Positions 52,169 through 62,595 of a DNA stretch of 64,000 nt are shown here, piece by piece. The stretch's first letter is position 1, and each line of letters begins with the position of its first letter. Under the pieces are notes generated by a model that did no database searches, was not told the DNA's origin, and worked only from the letters and a program-made list of their open reading frames with translations. The stretch spans positions 124,001 through 188,000 of the forward strand of contig CATKHW010000563.1 of assembly GCA_949752795.1 (NCBI GenBank), given 5' to 3'. Position numbers and translations under genes: made by a program. Source of the stretch: Hyperoodon ampullatus (taxonomy: Eukaryota > Chordata > Mammalia > Artiodactyla > Ziphiidae).

Positions 52169-53906
52169 TGCATCATTGTCGAAGTTGTGCCCCTCTTCCT
52201 GTGCTTTAAAGGCGATTCCAACGTACCTCTTGAAATCTGTTTCCTGCTATTCTGCCTCGCATTCAAGTCCGCCTCATTGCCTTCCCTCAACAGATTTTTG
52301 GACGATAGTTGTCCTTTATTACTCGGCCAGTTTGTGAATTGCTGTGCCCCTGAGCTCCATTTTTCAACTCGTTTTTGGTGAGCTGACCGCAAGTCCAAAA
52401 TTTTGGTTCAGGACCTATACTGGTTCCCGGTGGGTGGCTGAGAATTTGGTTAATTCTTCTTCCTGCTGGGAAATTACAGTGATATGTGCCCGTCCAAATG
52501 CCTAACAGCTACTCTCTCATTGGTTCTCCCTCTTCCCTTTCATCCTCTGCCAAATTGGCAACCTGTGCGAACCAAGAGGTTAAAGGGGCTGTCTCTCCAA
52601 GTTGGGAGGTTGATAGTAAAGCGGACGGAAAGTCAAACCGGAGCACCAGGAGAGGGACTATTCGTTGAGTTTTAGAAACCTTTCGTATTCACAGTGTGTC
52701 CGTTCCCTAGGTTTCCCGAACATGTTATAGCTGTAGTACTATTCCCTTCAACCTGGAGAGTTCGGACCCATGGAATGGGTGCCATGCATTATTGCTTTAA
52801 AGGGTCTGCATTTGCTCACCCAATCTCACCAAGCATCTCAGTCCCAAGTGTCCCTCCTTATGCCACATCCAGCTGTCGTTGTAGATAGGGTCATTCCAGC
52901 TTTCATCAGAGACCCTGAAGGAATTGTAAAGAATTTCCCAGTTTTTTGTTTTGTTTTTGAAATTCATTTTTATAGTGGGTTTGAGCTGATTCTCGCTGCC
53001 ATGTTTATGCCAGTCTAGACACACTTGATTCCCTTACGGAGACATATCAATACATAGGTTTTAAGATTCTTACTAGTCAGATATTTTCCTCTGCGGGAAA
53101 TATGGGGTTTTGAGTCCCTTTCACTGAGGACGGTGTAGGTCTTGTCTATTCCATAGTTGGTTTTTGGAACGGTACCTGTGCTTATATCAAACTCTGGTTT
53201 TATGCATCACCCCACCTCTCCTTCCCCCTTAAGCAGGTATAAGAGTGTTTTCTAAATGTCAGACACTGTTCTCTTTCCTAACTCAGTTCAAGTGTAGCCA
53301 TGTTTACAGGATCTTCATAAGTGATATCTTATGATAAGTTTCTTTTTCTGTGTGACTTATTTCACTTAGAATCATCGTAACTGAATCCACCCATTTTGTT
53401 GCTACTGAGCTTATGACATTGATTTCATGGCTGAGGGATATTCCATCGTACGTAAGTACCACAATTTTTTGAACCATGTTTATATTTTCTGGGATACTTA
53501 AGGTGTATCCAAGTTGAGGTCCTTGTATGCAGTGCAGCCCTAAATTTTGGGGTGGCTCTGTCTTATTCATTTTCAGTTTTCCCAAGGTATATTCCCTAGA
53601 CTGGTAGTGCCCTTGGCTCTGTAGCTCTGTTCTTTACTTGTTTTAGGGAACAGAATGCACTCCTCCAGAGAGGCAGTTGGCAATTTACATCCCGCCCATC
53701 AGCATAACAAGGCTCCCTGTTCTCCAGGGCCTGTCTTGCCTTTCTTGTTCTTACACATTTTGTGGATGTCCCTTTTGACCGGTGGGAAGTGATACTTCTT
53801 TGTAGTGCAGATTTGCATTGCCCGCTTGCTTGCTTGGCCAAAAAGGGCGTATGCGTTTTCTCCTGAATATATTCAGGAGAAAACGCATACGCCCTTTTTG
53901 GCCAAG
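52169..53906. repeat. Satellite monomer M31
   Basis: 1,738 bp, 6-T tract. Has cttcctgctggg and aaagcggacgg, both intermediate between M30 and the usual state; type A. Palindrome perfect. Confidence 0.96.
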
Positions 53907-55645
53907 TGCATCATTGTCGAAGTTGTGCCCCTCTTCCTGTGCTTTAAAGGCGATTCCAACGTACCTCTTGAAATCTGTTTCCTGCTATTCTGCCTCGCTT
54001 TCAAGTCCGCCTCGTTGCCTTCCCTCAACAGATTTTTGGACGAGAGTTGTCCTTTATTACTCGGCCAGTTTGTGAATTGCTGTGCCCCTGAGCTCCATTT
54101 TTCAACTCGTTTTTGGTGAGCTGACCGCAAGTCCAAAATTTTGGTTCAGGACCTATACTGGTTCCCGGTGGGTGGCTGAGAATTTGGTTAATTCTTCTTC
54201 CTGCCGGGAAATTACAGTGATATGTGCCCGTCCAAATGCCTAACAGCTACTCTCTCATTGGTTCTCCCTCTTCCCTTTCATCCTCTGCCAAATTGGCAAC
54301 CTGTGCGAACCAAGAGGTTAAAGGGGCTGTCTCTCCAAGTTGGGAGGTTGATAGTAAAGCAGACGGAAAGTCAAACTGGAGCACCAGGAGAAGGACTATT
54401 CGTTGAGTTTTAGAAACCTTTCGTATTCACAGTGTGTCCGTTCTCTAGGTTTCCCGCACATGTTATAGCTGTAGTACTATTCCCTTCAACCTGGAGAGTT
54501 CGGACCCATGGAATGGGTGCCATGCATTATTGCTTTAAAGGGTCTGCATTTCCTCACCCAATCTCACCAATCGTCTCAGTCCCAAGTGTCCCTCCTTATG
54601 CCACATCCAGCTGTCGTTGTAGATAGGGTCATTCCAGCTTTCATCAGAGACCCTGAAGGAATTGTAAAGAATTTCCCAGTTTTTTTGTTTTGTTTTTGAA
54701 ATTCCTTTTTATAGTGGGTTTGAGCTGATTCTCGCTGCCATGTTTATGCCAGTCTAGACACACTTGATTCCCTTACGGAGACATATCAATACATAGGTTT
54801 TAAGATTCTTACTAGTCAGATATTTTCCTCTGCGGGAAATATGGGGTTTTGAGTCCCTTTCACTGAGGACGGTGTAGGTCTTGTCTATTCCATAGTTGGT
54901 TTTTGGAACGGTACCTGTGCTTATATCAAACTCTGGTTTTATGCATCACCCCACCTCTCCTTCCCCCTTAAGCAGGTATAAGAGTGTTTTCTAAATGTGA
55001 GACACTGTTCTCTTTCCTAACTCAGTTCAAGTGTAGCCATGTTTACAGGATCTTCATAAGTGATATCTTATGATAAGTTTCTTTTTCTGTGTGACTTATT
55101 TCACTTAGAATCATCGTACCTGAATCCACCCATTTTGCTGCTACTGGTCTTATGACATTGATTTCATGGCTGAGGGATATTCCATCGTACGTAAGTACCA
55201 CAATTTTTTGAACCATGTTTATATTTTCTGGGATACTTAAGGTGTGTCCAAGTTGAGGTCCTTGTATGCAGTGCAGCCCTAAATTTTGGGGTGGCTCTGT
55301 CTTATTGATTTTCAGTTTTCCCAAGGTATATTCCCTAGACTGGTAGTGCCCTTGGCTCTGTAGCTCTGTTCTTTACTTGTTTTAGGGAACAGAATGCACT
55401 CCTCCAGAGAGGCAGTTGGCAATTTACATCCCGCCCATCAGCATAACAAGGCTCCCTGTTCTCCAGGGCCTGTCTTGCCTTTCTTGTTCTTACACATTTT
55501 GTGGATGTCCTTTTTGACCGGTGGGAAGTGATACTTCTTTGTAGTGCAGATTTGCATTGCCCGCTTGCTTGCTTGGCCAAAAAGGGCGTATGCGTTTTCT
55601 CCTGAATATATTCAGGAGAAAATGCATACGCCCTTTTTGGCCAAG
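53907..55645. repeat. Satellite monomer M32
   Basis: Type B2 with aaactggagc, shared with M33 and M34; LGHTLS. Palindrome (55572-55645) has one right-arm change (gaaaatgcat). Confidence 0.96.
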
Positions 55646-57383
55646 TGCATCATTGTCGAAGTTGTGCCCCTCTTCCTGTGCTTTAAAGGCGATTCCAACG
55701 TACCTCTTGAAATCTGTTTCCTGCTATTCTGCCTCGCTTTCAAGTCCGCCTCGTTGCCTTCCCTCAACAGATTTTTGGACGAGAGTTGTCCTTTATTACT
55801 CGGCCAGTTTGTGAATTGCTGTGCCCCTGAGCTCCATTTTTCAACTCGTTTTTGGTGAGCTGACCGCAAGTCCAAAATTTTGGTTGAGGACCTATACTGG
55901 TTCCCGGTGGGTGGCTGAGAATTTGGTTAATTCTTCTTCCTGCCGGGAAATTACAGTGATATGTGCCCGTCCAAATGCCTAACAGCTACTCTCTCATTGG
56001 TTCTCCCTCTTCCCTTTCATCCTCTGCCAAATTGGCAACCTGTGCGAACCAAGAGGTTAAAGGGGCTGTCTCTCCAAGTTGGGAGGTTGATAGTAAAGCA
56101 GACGGAAAGTCAAACTGGAGCACCAGGAGAGGGACTATTCGTTGAGTTTTAGAAACCTTTCGTATTCACAGTGTGTCGTTCTCTAGGTTTCCCGCACATG
56201 TTATAGCTATAGTAATATTCCCTTCAACCTGGAGAGTTCGGACCCATGGAATGGGTGCCATGCATTATTGCTTTAAAGGGTCTGCATTTGCTCACCCAAT
56301 CTCAACAATCGTCTCAGTCCCAAGTGTCCCTCCTTATGCCACATCCAGCTGTCGTTGTAGATAGGGTCATTCCAGCTTTCATCAGAGATCCTGAAGGAAT
56401 TGTAAAGAATTTCCCAGTTTTTTTGTTTTGTTTTTGAAATTCCTTTTTATAGTGGGTTTGAGCTGATTCTCGCTGCCATGTTTATGCCAGTCTAGACACA
56501 CTTGATTCCCTTACAGAGACATATCAATACATAGGTTTTAAGATTCTTATTAGTCAGATATATTCCTCTGCGGGAAATATGGGGTTTTGAGTCCCTTTCA
56601 CTGAGGAAGGTGTAGGTCTTGTCTATTCCATAGTTGGTTTTTGGAACGGTACCTGTGCTTATATCAAACTCTGGTTTTATGCATCACCCCACCTCTCCTT
56701 CCGCCTTAAGCAGGCATAAGAGTGTTTTCTAAATGTGAGACACTGTTCTCTTTCCTAACTCAGTTCAAGTGTAGCCATGTTTACAGGATCTTCATAAGTG
56801 ATATCTTATGATAAGTTTCTTTTTCTCTGTGACTTATTTCACTTAGAATCATCGTACCTGAATCCACCCATTTTGCTGCTACTGGTCTTATGACGTTGAT
56901 TTCATGGCTGAGGGATATTCCATCGTACGTAATTACCACAATTTTTTGAACCATTTTTATATTTCCTGGAATATTTAAGGTGTACCCAAGTTGAGGTCCT
57001 TGTAAGCAGTTCAGCCCTGAATTTTGGGGTGGCTCTGTCTTATTGATTTTCAGTTTTCCCAAGGTATATTCCCTAGACTGGAAGTGCCCTTGGCTCTGTA
57101 GCTCTGTTCTTTACTTGTTTTAGGGAACACAATGCACTCTTCCAGAGAGGCAGTTGGCAATTTACATCCCGCCCATCAGCATAACAAGGCTCCCTGTTCT
57201 CCAGGGCCTGTCTTGCCTTTCTGGTTTTTACACATTTTGTGGATGTCCCTTTTGACAGGTGGGAAGTGATACTTCTTTGTAGTGCAGATTGGCATTGCCC
57301 GCTTGCTTGCTTGTCCGAAAAGGGCATATGCGTTTTCTCCTGAATATATTCAGGAGAAAACGCATACGCCCTTTTTGGCCAAG
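55646..57383. repeat. Satellite monomer M33
   Basis: 1,738 bp; one C lost near 56177 (gtgtgtcgttc). The left half is core-like, with aaactggagc. From about 56,510 it switches to the diverged edge state (cttacagag, gatatattcc, aggcataag). Palindrome (57310-57383) has three left-arm changes. Confidence 0.95.
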
Positions 57384-59120
57384 TGCATCATTGTCGAAGT
57401 TGTGCCCCTCTTCCTGTGCTTTAAAGGCGATTCCAACGTACCTCTTGAAATCTGTTTCCTGCTATTCTGCCTCGCTTTCAAGTCCGCCTCGTTGCCTTCC
57501 CTCAACAGATTTTTGGACGATAGTTGTCCTTTATTACTCGGCCAGTTTGTGAATGGCTGTGCCCCTGAGCTCCATTTTTCAACTCGTTTTTGGTGAGCTG
57601 ACCGCAAGTCCAAAATTTTGGTTCAGGACCTATGCTGGTTCCCGGTGGGGGGCTGAGACTTTGGTTAATTCTTCTTCCTGCCGGGAAATTACAGTGATAT
57701 GTGCCTGTCCAAATGCCTAACAGCTACTCTCTCATTGGTTCTCCCTCTTCCCTTTCATCCTCTGCCAATTTGGCAGCCTGTGCGAACAAGGAGGTTAAAG
57801 GGGCTGTCTCTCAAAGTTGGGAGGATGATAGTAAAGCAGATGGAAAGTCAAACTGGAGCACCAGGAGAGGGACTATTCGTTGAGTTTTAGAAACCTTTCG
57901 TATTCACAGTGTGTCCGTTCTCTAGGTTTCCCGTACATGTTATAACTGTAGTAATATTCCCTTCAACCTGGAGAGTTCGGACCCATGGAATGGGTGCCAT
58001 GCATTATTGCTTTAAACGGTCTGCATTTGCTCACCAAATCTCACCAATCCTCTCAGTCCCAAGTGTCCAGCCTTATGCCACATCCAGCTGTCGTTGTACA
58101 TAGGGTCATTCCAGGTTTCATCACAGACCCTGAAGGAATTGTAAAGAATTTCCCTGTTTTTCTGCTTTGTTTTGAAATTCCTTTTGATAGTGCTTTCAGC
58201 TGATTCTCGCTGCCATGTTTATGCCAGTCTAGACACACTTGATTCCCTTACGGAGACATATCAATACATAGGTTTTAAGATTCTTACTCATCAGATATAT
58301 TCCTCAGAGGGAAATATGGGGTTTTGAGTCCCTTTCACTGAGGAAGTTGTAGGTCTTGTCTATTCCATAGTTGTTTTTTGGAACGGTACCTGTGCTTATA
58401 TCAAACTCTGGTTTTATGCATCACCCCACCTCTCCTTCCCCCTTAAGCAGGCATAAGAGTGTTTTCCAAATGTGAGACTCTGTTCTCTTTCCTAACTCAG
58501 TTCAAGTGTAGCCATGTTTACAGCATCTGCATAAGTGATATCTTATGATAAGTTTCTTTTTCTGTGTGACTTATTTCACTTAGAATCATCGTACCTGAAT
58601 CCGCTCATTTTGCTGCTATTGGTCTTATGATATTGGTTTAATGTCTGAGGGATAATCCATCGTTCCTAAGTACCACAAATTTTTGAACCATTTTTATATT
58701 TCCTGGGATATTTAAGGTGTACCCAAGTTTAGGTTTTTGTAAGCAGTGCAGCCCTAAATTTTGGGGTGGCTCTGGCTTATTGATTTTCAGTTTTCCCAAG
58801 GTATATTCCCTAGATTGGAAGTGCCCTTGGCTCTGTAGCTCTGTTGTTTACTTGTTTTAGGGAACATAGTGAACTCCTCCAGAGAGGCAGTTGGCAATTT
58901 ACATGTAGCCCATCAGCATAACAAGGCTCCCTGTTCTCCAGGGCCTGTCTTGCCTTTCTGGTTTTTACACATTTTGCAGATGTCCCTTTTGACCGGTGGG
59001 AAGTGATACTCCTTTGTATTGCAGATTTGCATTGCCCGCTTGCTTGCTTTGCCAAAAAGGGCGTATGCGTTTTCTCCTGAATATATTCAGGAGAAAACGC
59101 ATACGCCCTTTTTGGCCAAG
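57384..59120. repeat. Satellite monomer M34 (edge)
   Basis: 1,737 bp. The first ~200 bases are core-like; then many private changes follow, including gtggggggctgagacttt near 57650 and a decayed ORF2 end near 58,610-58,700. Palindrome (59047-59120) has one left-arm change (ctttgcc). Confidence 0.95.
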
Positions 59121-60858
59121 TGCATCATTGTCGAAGTTGTGCCCCTCTTCCTGTGCTTTAAAGGCGATTCCAACATACCTCTTGAAATCTGTTTCCTGCT
59201 ATTCTGACTCGATTTCAACTCCGCCTCGTTGCCTTCCCTCAACAGATTTTTGGATGATAGTTATCCTTTATTAATCTGCCAGTTTGTGAATTGCTGTGCC
59301 CTGAGCCCCATTTTTCAACTCATTTTTTGTTAGCTGACCGCAAGTCCAAAATTTTGGTTCAGGACCTCTACTTTTTACCCTTGGGAGGCTGAGACTTTGG
59401 TTAGTTCTTCTTCCTCCCTTGAAATTAGAGTGACATGTGCCCGTCTAAATGCCTAACAGCTACTCTGTCATTGGTTCTCCCCCTTTCCTTTCATCCTCTG
59501 CCAAATTGGCAACGTGTGTGTACCAGGAGGTTAAAAGTGGTGTCTCTCCAAGTTGGGAGATTGATAGTAAAGCAGTTGGAAAGTCAAACCGGAACAACAG
59601 GAGAGGGACTATTCATTGAGTTTTAGAAACCTTTTGTATTCACAGTGTGTCCATTCTCTAGGTTTCCTGTACATGTTATAGCTGTGTTAATATTCCCTTC
59701 AACCCGCAGAGTTGGGACCCATGGAATGGGTGCCATGCATTATTGGTTTACAAGGTCTGCATTTGCTCACCCAATCTCACCAATACTCTCAGTCCCAAGT
59801 GTCCAGCCTTTTGCCACATCCAGCTGTCGTTGTAGATAGGGTCATTCCAGGTTTCATCAGAGACCCTGAAGGAATTGTAAACAATTTCCCTGTTTTTTTG
59901 TTTTGTTTGTGAAATTCCTTTTGATAGTGGGTTTCAGCCTATTCTCGCTGCCATGTTTATGCCAGTCTAGACACACTTGATTCCCTTACAGAGACATATC
60001 AATACATAGGTTTTAAGTTTCTTACTTGTCAGATATATTCTTCTGTGGGAAATATGGGCTTTTCAGTCCCTTTCACTGAGGAATGTGTAGGTCTTGTCTA
60101 TTCCATAGTTGGTTTTCGGAACGGTAGGTGTGCTTATATGAAACTCTGGTTTTATGCATCACCCCAACTCTCCTTCCCCCTTAAGCAGGCATAAGAGTGT
60201 TTTCCAAATGTGAGACTCTGTTCTCTTTCCTAGCTAAGTTCAAGTGTAGCCATGTTTACAGGTTCTTCATAAGTGATATCTTATGATAAATTTCTTTTTC
60301 TGTGTGTCTTATTTCACTTAGAATCATCATAACAGAATCCACTCATTTTGTTGCTACTGGTCTTATGACATTGATTTCATGGTTGAGGGATATTCCATCG
60401 TACGTAAGTACCACAATTTTTTGAACCATTTTTATATTTCCTGGGATAATTAAAGTGTACCGAAGTTGAGGTTATTGTGAGCAGTGCAGCCGTAAATTTT
60501 GGGGTGGCTCTGTCTTATTGATTTTCAGTTTTCCCAAGGTATATTCCCTAGAGTGCAAGTGCCCTTGGCTCTGTAGCTCTGTTGTTTACTTGTTTTAGGG
60601 AACACAATGCACTCCTCCATAGAGGCAGTTGGCAATTTACATCCCGCCCATCAGCATAACAAGGCTCCCTGTTCTCCAGGGCCTGTCTTGCCTTTCTGGT
60701 TTTTACACATTTTGCGGATGTCCCTTTTGACCGGTGGGAAGTGATACTTCTTTGTAGTGCAGATTTGCATTGCCCGCTTGCTTGCTTGGCCAAAAAGGGC
60801 GTATGCGTTTTCTCCTGAATATATTCAAGAGAAAACGCATACGCCCTTTTTGGCCAAG
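59121..60858. repeat. Satellite monomer M35 (edge)
   Basis: 1,738 bp. Strongly diverged at 59,210-59,720 (for example tgtgccctgagcc, which lacks one C), while the first ~80 bases equal the core. Palindrome (60785-60858) has one right-arm change (tcaagag). Confidence 0.94.
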
Positions 60859-62595
60859 TGCATCATTGTCGAAGTTGTGCCCCTTTTCCTGTGCTTTAAA
60901 GGCGATTCCAACGTACCTCTTGAAATCTGTTTCCTGCTATTCTCCCTAGCTTTCAAGTCTACCTCGCTGCTTTCCCTCAACAGATTTTTGGATGATAGTT
61001 GTCCTTTATTACTCTGCCAGTTTGTGAATTGTTGTGCCCCTGAGCCCCATTTTGCAACTCGTTTTTTGTGAGCTGAACGCAAGACCAATATTTTGTTTCA
61101 GGACGTATATTGGTTCCCGGTGGGTGGCTGAGACTTTGGTTAATTCTTCTTCCTGCCGGGAAATTAGAGTGACATGTGCCCGTCCAAATGCCAAACAGCT
61201 ACTCTCTCATTGGTTCTCCCTCTTCCCTTTCATCCTCTGCCAAATTGGCAACGTGTGCCAAAAAGGGGGTTAAATGTGCTGTCTCTAAATTGGGAGATTG
61301 ATAGTAAAGCAGTTGCAGTGTCAAACATGAGCACCAGGAGACGGAGTATTAGTTGAGTTTTAGAAACGTTTTTTATTCACAGTGTGTCCATTCTCTAGGT
61401 TTCCGGTACATGTTATAGTTGTAGTAATATCCCCTTCAACTTGGAGAGTTGAGACGCATGTAATGTGTGCCATGCATTATTGCTTTGAAGGGTCTGCATT
61501 TGCTCACCCAATCTCACCAATCCTCTCAGTGCCACGTGTCCAGCCTTATGTAACATCCAGCTGTCATTGTAGATAGGGTCATTCCAGGTTTCATCAGAGA
61601 CCCTGAAGGAATTGGAAAGAATTTCCCAGTTTTTTTGTTTTGTTTTTGAAATTCCTTTTTATAGTGGGTTTGAGCTGATTCTCGCTGCCATGTTTATGCC
61701 AGTCTAGACACTCTTGATTCCCTTACAGAGACATATCAATACATAGGTTTTAAGATTCTTACTTGTCAGATATATTCCTCTGCGGGAAATATGGGGTTTT
61801 GAGTCCCTTTCACTGAGGAAGGTGTAGGTCTTGTCTATTCCATAGTTGGTTTTTGGAACGGTACCTGTGCTTATATCAAACTCTGGTTTTATGCATCACC
61901 CCACCTCTCCTTCCCCCTTAAGCAGGCATAAGAGTGTTTTCTAAATGTGAGACTATGTTCTCTTTCCTAGCTCTGTTCAAGTGTAGCCATGTTTACAGGA
62001 TCTTCATAAGTGATATCTTATGATAAGTTGCTTTTTCTGTGTGACTTATTTCACTTAGAATCATCGAACATGAATCCACTCATTTTGCTGCTACTGGTCT
62101 TATGACATTGATTTCATGGGTGAGGGATATTCCATCGTACGTAAGTACCACAATTTTTTGAACCATTTTTATATTTCCTGGGATATTTAAGGTGTACCCA
62201 AGTTGAGGTTCTGGTAAGCAGTGCAGCCCTAAACGTTGGGGTGGCTCTGGCTTATTGATTTTCAGTTTTCCCAAGGTATATTCCCTAGACTGGAAGTGCC
62301 CTTGGCTCTGTAGCTCTGTTGTTTACTTGTTTTAGGGAACACAGTTCACTCCACCAGAGAGGCAGTTGGCAATTTACATCCTGCCAATCAGCATAACAAT
62401 GCTCCCTGTTCTCCAGGGCCTGTCTTGCCTTTCTGGTTTTTACACATTTTGTGGATGTCCCTTTTGACCGGTGGGAAGTGATACTTCTTTGTAGTGCAGA
62501 TTTGCATTGTCCACTTGCTTGCTTGGCCAAAAAGGGCATATGCGTTATCTCCTAAATATAATCAGGAGAAAACGCATATGCCCTATTTGGCCAAG
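60859..62595. repeat. Satellite monomer M36 (edge)
   Basis: 1,737 bp. Shares gaccaatatttt and gccaaacagc with M37 and has gtctctaaattgg, a two-base loss, near 61285. Its palindrome is the most decayed in the window. Confidence 0.94.
62522..62595. repeat. Decayed palindrome of edge monomer M36
   Basis: This is the most altered palindrome in the window. Four arm pairs are mismatched: two next to the centre (ctaaatata facing taatcagg), one at gttatctcc facing ggagaaaac, and one at ccaaaaaggg facing ccctatttgg. However, gggcatatgcg on the left is matched by cgcatatgccc on the right, so here the variable position agrees in both arms, unlike M4, M6, M8, M9 and M33. Confidence 0.85.
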
